A DNA stretch of 46,397 nucleotides from Neolewinella lacunae (GTDB lineage: Bacteria; Bacteroidota; Bacteroidia; Chitinophagales; Saprospiraceae): positions 1 through 46,397 of the forward strand of contig NZ_JACSIT010000070.1 of the NCBI RefSeq assembly GCF_014349155.1, in the 5' to 3' direction. The notes under the pieces are model-generated. The model had not been told where the DNA came from. It made no database searches and saw nothing but the letters and a program-made list of their open reading frames with translations. Both the position numbers and the translations under genes were made by a program. Positions within the stretch are counted from its first letter, which is position 1; the number at the start of each line of letters is the position of its first letter. Shown in pieces: positions 16,019 to 26,120 of this stretch.

Positions 16019-17086
16019 ATGACTTTACCCGTAGCGGACGCGTACAACATAGAAATTGGGGGCATCGGGGCGGGGCATTTCGAGTGGCTGCGGGCGCGCG
16101 ACTACGCTGGGTGGGTCGTTTTTGTGGACACCAACACGCGCGAGCACTGCCTGCCGCTGCTGGCGGGTTACCTGGACCACCCGAACCTGGCCATCATCGA
16201 AGTGCCGCCGGGCGAACCGAATAAGCACCTGGGCACCTGCCAGCGGATGTGGGAAGACATGTTCCGCGCCGGCGTCGGTCGCCGGTGGTGCGCCATCGGC
16301 CTGGGCGGCGGGGTGCTGGCGGATATGAGCGGTTTTGTGAGCGCCACTTTTAAGCGGGGGATCGACTTTTTGCAGATTCCCACCACCCTGCTGTCGATGG
16401 TCGATTCGTCGGTGGGCGGAAAATTGGGCATCGACTTTTTCGACGTAAAAAACAGCATCGGCGTATTTGCCAACCCGATTGCGGTGTGGATCGACCCGGT
16501 TTTTCTGCAAACTTTGCCGCCGCGGGAAATCCGCTCCGGCTACGCCGAAATCATTAAGCACGGCCTGATTGCCGATGCCGGGCAGTGGTGGGAGCTGCAA
16601 AACATTCGCGCGCTGGAGGGGGTGGATTGGCAGCGGATCATCCCAAAGAGCGTAGACGTAAAACGGCGCATCGTTCTGGAAGACCCGTTTGAAAAAGGCT
16701 TGCGCAAGGCACTCAACTTTGGCCACACGATCGGGCACGCGATCGAGTCCTATTTCCTGGCCACGCCCCAGCGGCTTTTCCACGGCGAAGCGATCGCCGC
16801 CGGCATGATCATGGAAGCCTGGCTGAGCCACCAACTCGACGAACTCTCCGCCGCCGATCTGGAAACCATTACCCGGTATTTTCTCCACCACTACGGCCAC
16901 CAGCCCATCCCCGCCGCCGCCTTTGACACCCTGCTGGCGCTGATGCAACAAGACAAGAAAAACGAGGACCACCGGATTAATTTTACCCTGCTCCACGCTC
17001 CCGGAAAGGCGCGGATTAACGCTACGGCTACGGGGGAGGAGATTTGGGGGGCGGTAGGTTATTATAATGAGCGAATGCGTGAATGA
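16019..17086 (+). CDS. aroB: 3-dehydroquinate synthase
   Basis: Converts DAHP to 3-dehydroquinate, the second step of the shikimate pathway, using NAD and a divalent metal. The 355-aa length is normal. Family motifs are visible: G-L-G-G-G-V-L-A-D-M-S-G-F near 100, I-P-T-T-L-L-S-M-V-D-S-S-V-G-G-K, the metal-site region G-Y-A-E-I-I-K-H-G, L-N-F-G-H-T-I-G-H-A-I-E, and H-G-E-A-I-A-A-G-M. The ATG at 16019 follows a good promoter; the frame open to 15938 is ignored because it starts upstream of that promoter. The last codons (N-E-R-M-R-E-stop) lie inside the short tandem repeat that fills the space to bshC, so the C-terminus may be repeat-derived. Confidence 0.95.
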   Translation: MTLPVADAYNIEIGGIGAGHFEWLRARDYAGWVVFVDTNTREHCLPLLAGYLDHPNLAIIEVPPGEPNKHLGTCQRMWEDMFRAGVGRRWCAIGLGGGVLADMSGFVSATFKRGIDFLQIPTTLLSMVDSSVGGKLGIDFFDVKNSIGVFANPIAVWIDPVFLQTLPPREIRSGYAEIIKHGLIADAGQWWELQNIRALEGVDWQRIIPKSVDVKRRIVLEDPFEKGLRKALNFGHTIGHAIESYFLATPQRLFHGEAIAAGMIMEAWLSHQLDELSAADLETITRYFLHHYGHQPIPAAAFDTLLALMQQDKKNEDHRINFTLLHAPGKARINATATGEEIWGAVGYYNERMRE

Positions 17087-17527
17087 GTACAATGAGTGAA
17101 TGCGTGAATGAGTACAATGAGTGAATGCGCGAATGAGTGAATGAGTGAATGGCTACCGCACGTGATATGCGAGCCTGGTGATTATTCATTCAGCGATGGC
17201 TTGGTTAATGCGTGAATGAGCGAATGAGCGAATGGCTATCGCACGTGATATGCGAAACTGGTGATCATTCACTCAGCGGTTGCTTTTTGAATGAGCGAAT
17301 GCGTGACCGCCGTAGTCAGCAGCGTAGCTAATAACCGAATAATTAAATGAGCTACCGCACGCCATATGCGCGCTTAAGGATTAGCCACTCAGCGGTCGCT
17401 TGTTGAATAAAGAAATAATTGAACTTTCCCGCAGCCAGCGCGAATTAATGCCTTGCGGTAGCCCTATCCCGTGCGGTAGCTTATTCACGCATTCACTCAT
17501 TGTACGCATTCACTCATTCACTCATTA
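17067..17527. repeat. Inverted array of short tandem repeats joining aroB and bshC
   Basis: The left part has repeated GAATGAGTGAATGCGTGAAT-like units from 17067. The right part, 17483-17527, is the same units reversed. A perfect 22-bp inverted match joins 17088-17109 and 17483-17504. Inside that, GCTACCGCACG (17152-17162) pairs with CGTGCGGTAGC (17470-17480). Between the arms, a unit beginning GCTAYCGCACG and including an ATATGCG and a CAGCG segment occurs three times, at 17152, 17235 and 17351. The stop codons of both convergent genes lie within the arms. The structure resembles a MITE or a large bidirectional terminator. Confidence 0.85.
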
Positions 17528-19106
17528 TCACCACCATCCCTTCCTGGAGGGGGTTGAGCGCCTCGATGAGGGTATCGAAGAGCGGTTCGCCGACTTCGAG
17601 GTAGAGGTTCAGGAAATTGTCGGTTCGTTCCTGGAGGCTGTTGTTGGGAAAGAGTTTTTCGCGGAGGGCGCGGATTTGCTCGATGGCCTGGTCGAAGCGT
17701 TGTTTTTCGATGCGGCGCAATCGTCCTTCAAAATTTTCGATGACTTTGGCCTGGCGGGTGGCGTCGGCTAAGGCGGCACCTTCGAGGGTGGGGTCAACGG
17801 CTTTGGCCTTGGCGGCGATGCTGTTGTAGAGGTCGTGGAGCTGGGCGAGCTCGGGGGCCAGGGAGAGTTGGTTGGTGGACTGTTCGGCGACGTAATCGCG
17901 GATGATGAGGTCCGTCGCGCGGAAGAGCTGGCGGTAATCGAGGCCCAGCTTCGCGATTTTTTTCTGGCTTTTCTGGTCGATCCACAGCACGGAGTTGCGG
18001 CGGATGAGCATGGGGAAGTTGAGGCCGAAGACGGCAAACTGTTCCTTGCGTTCCAGCCAGTAGGCGATCTCTCCCCCGCCACCGACGTAGGCCAGGTTGG
18101 GGAAGGTGAACTCCTGGAACAGGGGGCGCATGACGACGTTGGGGCTGAAGCGCTCCGGGTGGTCGTGGAGCTCCTGGCGGAGGGCTTCGCGGCTGAAGAC
18201 CAGCTCGGTATTGAGGATTTGGTACTGTTCTCCGTCCTGGACGATGCGGTCGCGGCGGCCGGGACTGAGGTAGAAGAGGTTGATGTCGCGGGCGTGGGCC
18301 TGACCGGAGAAGCCCGCCTCGGCGAGTGCCGCCTGGGTCTTCTCGATGAGGGGTTGGCTGACTTGCTCGAAGATCTCCCGTTCCATGATGGGGCGGAAGG
18401 CGGCCTTGAGGGCGGGGCGGCTGGGGTCGGCGACGACGAGGCCGGTACCAGAAAAGAGGTCGTGGACAAACGCCACGGTCGCTTCCCCGTAGGTCGCGTA
18501 GCCGGTGTAGGCGCGGTGGAAGCGCTGGTAGATGTCCCAGGGCGTGACGTCGCCGCCCAGGATTTCCCGCAGCGTGGCCAGGACGGGGCCCAACGTGGCG
18601 GTGCTCATGGCCCCGACGGCTCCGCCTTCGTCATTTTCCCAGGTGATGCGCTGCCCGTTGATGCGGGCGTGGTTGATTTCCTCGAAGTCGTGGTCTTCGC
18701 CGCCGGTGATGAAGACGGGGACGACGTGGTGATCGGGGTAGCGTTCGTTGAGTTGCCGGGCCAGGTTGATCGTTGAGCAGATCTTGTAAATGAAGTACAG
18801 GGGGCCGGTAAACAGGGCGGGTTGGTGGGCGGTGATGACGGTCCAGGCATTGCCGTTCAACAGGCTCTGCACCTGCGTCCGCGCCAAATCTGCGTTCGGC
18901 AAACCCGCGTACTGATCGAGCAGTTCCCGGACCAGCAGGGCGCGATCGGTGGCGTCTTTGGCCTTATCGGCCATCACGTCGGCGAAGGACTCGAGGGAGA
19001 CGGGGTAGCGGAAAAAGGGGCGTAATGCGGGGTCGCCGGTGGCGTAGGCTACGTCGTTGGCGGAAAACTGGGGAACCTCCTGGAAAGGAATGTGGTCAAT
19101 TTGCAT
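17514..19106 (-). CDS. bshC: Bacillithiol biosynthesis cysteine-adding enzyme
   Basis: By family knowledge BshC adds cysteine to glucosaminyl-malate in the last step of bacillithiol synthesis, the low-molecular-weight thiol of many Firmicutes and Bacteroidota. The 530-aa length fits. Recognisable segments are V-I-T-A-H-Q-P-A-L-F-T-G-P-L-Y near 95, F-I-T-G-G-E-D-H-D-F-E-E-I, and Y-V-G-G-G-G-E-I-A-Y-W-L-E. The C-terminal part is predicted helical (coiled coil). The ATG at 19106 is chosen over the frame to 19169, which would overlap the promoter. The last codons, M-S-E-stop, are made by the GAATGAGT repeat. bshA and bshB are not in the window. Confidence 0.92.
   Translation of the reverse strand: MQIDHIPFQEVPQFSANDVAYATGDPALRPFFRYPVSLESFADVMADKAKDATDRALLVRELLDQYAGLPNADLARTQVQSLLNGNAWTVITAHQPALFTGPLYFIYKICSTINLARQLNERYPDHHVVPVFITGGEDHDFEEINHARINGQRITWENDEGGAVGAMSTATLGPVLATLREILGGDVTPWDIYQRFHRAYTGYATYGEATVAFVHDLFSGTGLVVADPSRPALKAAFRPIMEREIFEQVSQPLIEKTQAALAEAGFSGQAHARDINLFYLSPGRRDRIVQDGEQYQILNTELVFSREALRQELHDHPERFSPNVVMRPLFQEFTFPNLAYVGGGGEIAYWLERKEQFAVFGLNFPMLIRRNSVLWIDQKSQKKIAKLGLDYRQLFRATDLIIRDYVAEQSTNQLSLAPELAQLHDLYNSIAAKAKAVDPTLEGAALADATRQAKVIENFEGRLRRIEKQRFDQAIEQIRALREKLFPNNSLQERTDNFLNLYLEVGEPLFDTLIEALNPLQEGMVVIMSE
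18869..18885 (-). repeat. Copy 5 of the GC-rich 18-mer, inside bshC
   Basis: GCACCTGCGTCCGCGCC on the plus strand, 17 of 18 bases, within the bshC coding region. Confidence 0.55.
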
Positions 19107-19137
19107 GGATGTCTTTGGTGGCGGCGCCAATGACCGG

Positions 19138-19169
19138 CGAAAGTACGGTGGTAGAGATCGGGATAGCAA
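19138..19169 (-). promoter_or_regulatory. Probable promoter of bshC
   Basis: Minus strand TACTTTCG (19138-19145) is one base from TAnnTTTG. TTG at 19167-19169 lies 21 bases upstream. The box ends 31 bases before the bshC ATG. Confidence 0.45.
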
Positions 19170-19194
19170 CCCGCCGCCGCGCCTTTAAGTTTAG

Positions 19195-20784
<1,590 letters not shown>

Positions 20785-20931
20785 TTTAGTAGTTCATAGT
20801 TCAGTAGTTCAGTAGTTCTGTAGTTCAGCGTGGAAGTGGGGAAAATCAGCTGGCAAAAGTTAAGCCTGGTGCTTATTTGCTTGGCGTTGCTGGAGCCTAT
20901 TGCACTACTGAACTATGAACTATTGAACTGA
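20785..20931. repeat. Inverted short-tandem-repeat array behind glpK
   Basis: Tandem AGTTCAGT/AGTTCAT-like units start one base after the glpK stop. Bases 20790-20807 are a perfect 18-bp inverted match to 20905-20922. The roughly 97-nt loop between them shows no gene. The plan matches the aroB-bshC array although the repeat sequence differs. Confidence 0.85.
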
Positions 20932-20937
20932 TAAAAA

Positions 20938-20955
20938 GGGCGCGGCCGCAGGTGC
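20938..20955 (+). repeat. Copy 6 of the GC-rich 18-mer
   Basis: GGGCGCGGCCGCAGGTGC, perfect and intergenic, between the glpK repeat array and the G/C-tract hairpins. Confidence 0.75.
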
Positions 20956-20965
20956 TCCCCCCCGG

Positions 20966-21011
20966 CCCCCCGAAGGGGGGAGTTAGGACGCCCCCCGGCC
21001 CCCAAAGGGGG
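20966..21011. terminator. Two G/C-tract hairpins between convergent glpK and a methyltransferase gene
   Basis: CCCCCC-GAA-GGGGGG at 20966-20980 and CCCCC-AAA-GGGGG at 20999-21011. They could stop transcription from both sides. The same style of sequence recurs at 35698-35894. Confidence 0.5.
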
Positions 21012-21084
21012 AAGAGCAGGGGGAGGGAGGACGAGCGAGCTTATTAGGATTACGCTGTAAATATAGGCTACATCGCTTTATCCA

Positions 21085-21813
21085 CTATTTTCGTCCTACT
21101 ATGCCCGTAGCGCAGCCGAAGAAATATTCCCTGACTTGCACGTCCATTCCCTCTTTCGCCAAGAGGTCTTTAAAGTCGGTGCAATTTTTAAATTTCTCGC
21201 AGTACACGCCCAGCATCCGGTAATCCAGGGCGTTGCCCATGAACAACTTACCGATGACGGGTACTACTCTTTTTAGGTAAAACATGAAAGGGATTCTGAG
21301 CACCCAGCTGGCGGGGACGGATACCTCAATCAAAGCAATTTGTCCGCCAGGTTTTAAGACTCGGTACATTTCCTGAGCCAGGATTTTTTGCTTCGCGGGA
21401 GAAAAGGTTTTTAGCCCGAAGGTGGAGATAATGAAATCTGCCGAAGCAGCTGGCAGACTATTTTCCAGGATATTTTCTTCCAGGATGCTGACGTCCCAAC
21501 TGCTTTTCTTGTGCAGCTTTTTTTTCGCCTCCTTATTCATTTCAGAAGACATGTCGATGCCGACTAATTTTACCTTTTTGTTTTGCATGACCAGGTGCCA
21601 GCTCTCGCCCATCCCGGACATGAAATCGTAGCCCTCTTGCAGGTCTTCCTTCCAATCGATTTCATTGACGCACTGCTTTCTCCATAGTTCTGTAAATCCG
21701 AAGGAGGACAGGTAATTGAGGACGCCGTAGGTTTCGGACATTCTGTTGAACAAGGTCTCTACGAACTCGTCCTCGTAGATCGTGTTCTTCTCCTTAATTT
21801 TATTGCGTATCAA
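21085..21813 (-). CDS. UbiE-like class I SAM-dependent methyltransferase
   Basis: A 242-aa cytoplasmic methyltransferase. The N-terminus F-V-E-T-L-F-N-R-M-S-E-T-Y-G resembles UbiE/MenG-type enzymes. A SAM-binding glycine region (F-M-S-G-M-G-E-S-W) is a variant of the usual D-x-G-x-G-x-G. An acidic residue follows (V-G-I-D-M-S), and the post-motif L-K-P-G-G-Q-I-A-L-I-E-V is clear. It could methylate a quinone or another small molecule; the substrate cannot be read. The gene is visibly AT-richer than glpK and opens the minus-strand accessory block, so transfer is possible. It converges on glpK. No operon partner is evident upstream on the same strand. Confidence 0.8.
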   Translation of the reverse strand: MIRNKIKEKNTIYEDEFVETLFNRMSETYGVLNYLSSFGFTELWRKQCVNEIDWKEDLQEGYDFMSGMGESWHLVMQNKKVKLVGIDMSSEMNKEAKKKLHKKSSWDVSILEENILENSLPAASADFIISTFGLKTFSPAKQKILAQEMYRVLKPGGQIALIEVSVPASWVLRIPFMFYLKRVVPVIGKLFMGNALDYRMLGVYCEKFKNCTDFKDLLAKEGMDVQVREYFFGCATGIVGRK

Positions 21814-22082
21814 CTGGAGTCTGCTTTGCTGGGGTTAATTTAGGATGCGGGGCGCGCTGTTGCTTTGGCACCTTTGGTCCGTTCTGCACCAAACATACGC
21901 TGCTGGTTTTGGTTGGCCAAACAGTGGAGGTCGGGCGGAAGAGGATGGAACGGAGACGGGGGGGGGAATGTCCTAGATGGGTTGGGTGACGCTGAGGGGC
22001 TGGGCGGCACTGCGCAGCAAACGGATGATTTTCAGGAGGTACTATTGAACCAACTAAATGAGCTTAGCATCAGCCATTGAAT
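21814..22082. other. Intergenic region downstream of the 22083 gene
   Basis: GC-rich, G-tract-containing sequence with no convincing gene. Parts (about 21890-22040) faintly resemble 24000-24140, including a TGCGCAG-AAAC-GATGA segment in both, suggesting an old dispersed repeat. By-eye similarity is too low to define limits. Confidence 0.35.
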
Positions 22083-22970
22083 TCAGTATTTGTTGATTTT
22101 TATTTCTTCAAAATCATCAACATAATCAAACACCTCACGCACACCACCTTTACCTCGTATTACCACCAAGCCTGAGGGGTAAAACCCTATGGTATCCTCC
22201 ATTTGCTGCCCTTTCATTCTCCTGTACCTTAGCGTTCTATCTGCTGGATTAAAAACATATACTGTTTTATCAGAAGAAGTGCTGCCGCTTTCGTATAAAG
22301 TTGCAATGAGTAAATGACTGTCTTGTACATTCCCCGGATTTGACCACATTTCCTCCTCACACTTCCCCAAAATGAAGATCTTTCTTCCTGTGGTTAAATC
22401 TACAGCCTGAATGGACTCTATATCGTTACGCGAGGATGTACCAGACATTATCGTATTGTAATCATTCGAGAAAACGGAATTCACCAGTTGGCTTCGGTCC
22501 TCACTGTATGGATGCATCAGGGTTCCGCTTGCATCATAAAGACTTACCGTCGAAGCACACGAAAGGTATTCATTGTCTTCGGACATGCGGTATAGGCCAT
22601 AGTTTACATAAACTTTGCAATCGTCGTGAATGACTACATCTGCTTGACTGTTGAGGTAAACGATTTTTTCCTCGCTGGAGGGGTCCAGGTATTGGCGGGA
22701 GTATTCCTGCGCCTCGGCAGGAGACAGGTGGTAGATGTTCATACCGTAGCTGGCATCAATAGATTTTCTCTTAAACGGAAGTTTGTTGTAGGGGTTTTCC
22801 TGAAAAAGATTGATGCTGCGAATTAGCTCATTGGTCTTAGGGTGGTAGAAGTTGAATTTTCTTTCCTCAAAAGAAGTGTTCACCTCTCTGCCTACAGGGC
22901 ATTGCGCAGCGGCTACTACTGACAGAAGGAAACCCAGCAGTAGTATAATGTGCTTTACTAGGCTTAACAT
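22083..22970 (-). CDS. Secreted protein of unknown function (295 aa)
   Basis: Not recognised. It has a clear signal peptide (hydrophobic residues 8-22, ending V-A-A-A-Q). The mature part alternates beta-strand-like segments with Asp/Ser/Gly turns, for example the repeated pattern of strand then L-T-T-G-R-K or V-F-N-P-A-D-R-T, which would suit a beta-propeller-like fold. Its ATG overlaps the stop of the upstream gene by seven bases (ATGTTAA), so the two are probably translated together. Base composition is AT-richer than the core genes. Probably periplasmic or outer-membrane associated. Confidence 0.7.
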   Translation of the reverse strand: MLSLVKHIILLLGFLLSVVAAAQCPVGREVNTSFEERKFNFYHPKTNELIRSINLFQENPYNKLPFKRKSIDASYGMNIYHLSPAEAQEYSRQYLDPSSEEKIVYLNSQADVVIHDDCKVYVNYGLYRMSEDNEYLSCASTVSLYDASGTLMHPYSEDRSQLVNSVFSNDYNTIMSGTSSRNDIESIQAVDLTTGRKIFILGKCEEEMWSNPGNVQDSHLLIATLYESGSTSSDKTVYVFNPADRTLRYRRMKGQQMEDTIGFYPSGLVVIRGKGGVREVFDYVDDFEEIKINKY

Positions 22971-23713
22971 GCTGATGACGTTTCAAAAATAACCATTTCT
23001 CTCAATATTGTAATAGTAATCTGGACATCTACACCGTGGGTAAACATAAATCCTAGAGTTCTAAATTGCTCTTCCTCAACAAACCTATTCTTATACAGCC
23101 TGAGCCCTCCATGCTCCCTTGCCAAATCACTATTTTTCAAAAACAGAACAATTTCTTCCATTGAAAATCCAGGCAATATGATTCTAATATAAGCTGACTT
23201 TTCCCCTGAATTTAAAAGGCTTACGCCTCCCCCATAGTACGTCTCTCGAAAAAAATAATCACCATCAGATGCTTCCTTATGGCTAAGCAGGCCAAATTCA
23301 CGTGATAAATAGTCATGGAGCCCCTCCGAATATCTATTTTCTAATATTCGTGGTGCAGCATATTTAGATAAATAGCCATCAAAAACATATCCCTCCAGAT
23401 CGCCATACATAACTTTCACCCATTTTCCGCTTAGTGATACTTCCACATAATCCGGTTCATCTTCTCCTTGAAAGGCCGAGGTTAGTTTTATTTCTTCTTC
23501 ATGAATCCTAAAAAGTTTCGTTGACTTCACTATTACTTTACCCCCGTAAGGTATCACACCCATTCTTTGTCCAGACAAGGAATTAGTATCACGAATACTT
23601 AATCCTCCTTCTGCCCAAACCATCAAAGTATCTCCTTTGAAATAACTGTTTATAGCGAATCCTTCACCTGCTGTAAAAACAGTTAAAGCAATTAAAATCA
23701 GGTATTTTTTCAT
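22964..23713 (-). CDS. Secreted SH3-like domain protein, unknown function
   Basis: A protein of about 249 aa from the ATG at 23713, with signal peptide M-K-K-Y-L-I-L-I-A-L-T-V-F-T-A-G. ATGs at 23731 and 23746 in the same frame are alternatives. The first mature part resembles a bacterial SH3 domain: L-S-I-R-D-T...G-Q-R-M-G-V-I-P-Y-G-G-K-V-I-V, then V-K-V-M-Y-G-D-L-E-G-Y-V-F-D-G-Y-L. Such domains often bind peptidoglycan or other cell-wall ligands. The C-terminal half is unrecognised. It overlaps the 22083 gene by seven bases, forming a two-gene unit. The match to SH3 is by pattern only. Confidence 0.7.
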   Translation of the reverse strand: MKKYLILIALTVFTAGEGFAINSYFKGDTLMVWAEGGLSIRDTNSLSGQRMGVIPYGGKVIVKSTKLFRIHEEEIKLTSAFQGEDEPDYVEVSLSGKWVKVMYGDLEGYVFDGYLSKYAAPRILENRYSEGLHDYLSREFGLLSHKEASDGDYFFRETYYGGGVSLLNSGEKSAYIRIILPGFSMEEIVLFLKNSDLAREHGGLRLYKNRFVEEEQFRTLGFMFTHGVDVQITITILREMVIFETSSAC

Positions 23714-23826
23714 TATTTTAATAATTTTCATCCTAGTGAAAGGCATTTACTCTGCCGCCGTGACAACCCTGCTTAACAATAGCCCTTTTAGTTGCGCGCC
23801 AGCTATCGACACCGCTGGCGTAGGTC

Positions 23827-24040
23827 CGCCAGCCGCAATCCAGAAGAGTGTAGGGTGTAGAGGAAGGTCAAGTATATAAGGTTTTCGTGGACAGGAAGCG
23901 CCGATGTGCTGCCTGAAAAGCTAAAAGCGTTGACAAGTTAAGGTTTTTTCCGGGCATGGTACTGGTTCCCAAGAAAATTTTGGTTGGGAAATCGCTCTAG
24001 TGGAGAACTGAGTGGGATTGGTTGCCTGAGGTGGAATGGA
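23827..24040 (-). repeat. Dispersed repeat, copy 1
   Basis: Bases 23827-23941 (115 nt) align without gaps to 29036-29150 with about seven mismatches by eye. Weaker similarity continues to about 24040. It lies upstream of the SH3-like gene. A small CGCCAGC/GCTGGCG hairpin (23797-23820) adjoins it. The remaining gap to 24179 is G-rich with no gene seen. No frame is kept open in both copies with conservative changes, so it is probably non-coding. Confidence 0.8.
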
Positions 24041-24179
24041 AACTAGGGGGGATGGAATCTACACGCTGGGGTGGGTGGGGACCTTTCGGGCCGGAGGGGG
24101 TGCGCAGTAAACAGATGAGTGCCAGATACAAGGAGAAATTGGCAACACACTTTAGGCAATACCCCTAATAATGTTCAGC

Positions 24180-25292
24180 TTATTCATTGCAAGTGTTTTT
24201 ATTTTTCACAAAATCATCCTTGTAAGACAATGTTTCAACCAACGTATTATTGGCGTAAATTTGAACGCCTTCACTAATTCTCCTAAAATCAGGAATTAAA
24301 TATGTATATTCAAATACTTCATTATCAACCAGTACAAATTCTTTCACAGACCATTCATCGCTATCAAAATATTGCTGCATATAGGGTAAGTTGTTACGAG
24401 AGTCATACCCGGCATAAAACAAGTACCCTTCCTCGCTTTGAAAGCAAATTCTATTGTTGGTTAAACTATATACTGAACACATTTGCGACCAAAACTCATC
24501 ATCTAGCAACCTATCTCCGAACTTGTGATTTGGAACTTGATGAGTAAAGAGTAAAGTCTCTTTATTTTTTGGAGCTACAATTTCGGAAATACTAAATGGA
24601 AGGTTAATTGTCTCACCAATTTTTTCATTCCCTTTTGAGTTGTAAACGATCAGGGTAGTTACACCTGGATAAGGAACATTTTCTAGGATTTCATTTCCCG
24701 GCAATAGGTTAAGTCCAAAATGCAAGACAATTGGACACTGGGAACAGGTAGTTACTACCCGTTGAGGTACATTAATTTCCGATACATGATATTCGTCTAT
24801 GATCCCATTAAACTGCTCGACGTTAACAACATCAGAAATATCTTTAATCGACAAATTTACCTTTTTATTTATACCAGCCAATTGATGATGTGATTCATCG
24901 TCGTATCCCTTTTGAAAAAACGGATTCAGATCACTCAATCTTATTTCATTCTCTACACTTTCCAATTCCTTATCGTACCAAATGACATAGTCTTCAGCAT
25001 TAATTTTACGGTTAAATAGTGTATAAAGAGTGCTTTCATCGTTGTCTTGTAAAACAGATACCCCTTCAATGAAAAATTCATCATGCTCCTCTATAATTTC
25101 AAGAATCTTAGGGGGAATATGTCCATCATGAGAACTAACTTTACGTTGAATGATTAATTCCTTGCTCTGCTCAGACTTAAAATCTGCGGTAGATGTCTCT
25201 TGACCATTCTTATTTTGACTAGATATACAATTTATAAACATTAAAAATATTGGGAGGAAAAGTAACGCAGTTATGTGAATACCTGGTTTCAT
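24180..25292 (-). CDS. Lipoprotein of unknown function (370 aa)
   Basis: Not recognised. The N-terminus has a hydrophobic stretch ending in a lipobox-like F-I-N-C (Cys about residue 22), followed by a polar linker, so it is probably anchored in a membrane after export. The mature part is rich in beta-strand-like segments and contains a C-S-Q-C pair (about residue 185) that could form a disulfide or bind metal. The gene is strongly AT-rich compared with the core genes. It is third of a series of same-strand small secreted genes and lies 76 bases downstream of the M23-like fragment. Confidence 0.7.
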   Translation of the reverse strand: MKPGIHITALLFLPIFLMFINCISSQNKNGQETSTADFKSEQSKELIIQRKVSSHDGHIPPKILEIIEEHDEFFIEGVSVLQDNDESTLYTLFNRKINAEDYVIWYDKELESVENEIRLSDLNPFFQKGYDDESHHQLAGINKKVNLSIKDISDVVNVEQFNGIIDEYHVSEINVPQRVVTTCSQCPIVLHFGLNLLPGNEILENVPYPGVTTLIVYNSKGNEKIGETINLPFSISEIVAPKNKETLLFTHQVPNHKFGDRLLDDEFWSQMCSVYSLTNNRICFQSEEGYLFYAGYDSRNNLPYMQQYFDSDEWSVKEFVLVDNEVFEYTYLIPDFRRISEGVQIYANNTLVETLSYKDDFVKNKNTCNE

Positions 25293-25368
25293 AAAGTATA
25301 GGATTAATTTGATTTGTTAATGAGGTGCCTGGAACTAAAATCGCAGAAGCCCTGTATAAAACCAACAT

Positions 25369-25704
25369 TTAAAATGCACCAACCATTATTTGGGTAACTA
25401 TTCCACCTTCTGGCGACACAATTGCCTCGCCATCATGGAATTCTATAGAATCTTGGTCTCTGAAATCCAAGCCAGTATGCCACCTATTCCCCACTGCGAC
25501 GTGCCGCTTATCATAATCACTAGATATATCTCTCTGTCGCCAATTATTTAAAGAATCTCTATAGTCCCTTAAGGGAGCAGTACCAGTTTGATTCAAGGAA
25601 TAATTAGCACAACGTCGGTACTGCATACCCAAGCTTTGCCCCAGCAGGCCACTAGTGTTAATCAAGCCAAGCAGCATAACCACTATTATCATTTTAAAAT
25701 TCAT
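25369..25704 (-). pseudogene. Truncated M23-family peptidase fragment with signal peptide
   Basis: A 111-aa frame with a signal peptide (hydrophobic 4-22, ending L-L-G-Q). Near its end R-W-H-T-G-L-D-F and G-E-A-I-V-S-P-E-G-G-I-V-T match the first half of an M23 (LytM) endopeptidase: the zinc-ligand H-x-G-x-D, then the A-x-x-x-G-x-V strand. The frame stops before the family's G-Y-G-N...H-x-H second half, and nothing like it was found downstream. It is therefore probably an inactive remnant or an unusually short derivative. Its ATG overlaps the preceding stop by one base (TAATG), which argues it is still translated. Confidence 0.55.
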
Positions 25705-26120
25705 TATAGCTCAATTTTTTTGTATCCAAGTTCCTGAAGGATTAGTTTGGGATCTTTATCAGGTTGTTCTTTCATCCTGAAATACTCAATTCTACTCAAC
25801 TCTTGCAATTCTGCTTGGGTTTTCGGCATCGGCTTAGCCAGAATAAAGTCTTCCTCTGGAAAAAAGTGGTAGAGAAGTTCATCGGAGGCATGAGGCCAAG
25901 ATTTGGCTAGTGAGTTAAAAACAATGTCTCTACCCCATCCGCCAGGTATTATTTTTTTAATTACTTTACATGATAATACATCAACAAAATAAATAGTTGT
26001 TGGATGCAATTGCCCCCCTCCTTCCCCCCATTGCTCTGCACTTATTACTGCTACAATAGAGTTAGAATCATTACTACTCAAGCCTGTAGCAGGAACATCA
26101 AGCATTACAAAATCTTCCAA
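25704..26120 (-). CDS. C-terminal part of a probably split lipoprotein
   Basis: Not recognised by family. The 138-aa frame starts at a TTG (26120) inside the end of the preceding frame and overlaps it by 23 bases. The same frame is open further upstream, giving P-A-T-P-I-K-G-K-L-E-D-F-V-M-L-D, which reads as a natural continuation of the upstream lipoprotein. A single extra base near 26121-26150 would explain the break. Alternatively these are two translationally coupled genes. The sequence has beta-strand-like segments and G-G-W-G-R-D. It is followed directly (TAATG) by the M23-like fragment. Confidence 0.5.
   Translation of the reverse strand: MEDFVMLDVPATGLSSNDSNSIVAVISAEQWGEGGGQLHPTTIYFVDVLSCKVIKKIIPGGWGRDIVFNSLAKSWPHASDELLYHFFPEEDFILAKPMPKTQAELQELSRIEYFRMKEQPDKDPKLILQELGYKKIEL

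Noticed and set aside
15389..17527. CRISPR array
   Set aside because: Repeats are 160 bp or irregular short units, without 20-40 bp repeats separated by unique spacers, and no cas genes are present.
21865..22080. 71-codon plus-strand frame
   Set aside because: Gly/Trp-rich composition without domain features, in a G-tract region that looks like a degraded repeat.
23797..23941. Integron attC-like site next to a run of small same-strand genes
   Set aside because: The hairpin and GTTAAG-like bases were compared with attC core sites; no paired R and L boxes, only two copies of the repeat, and no integrase in the window.
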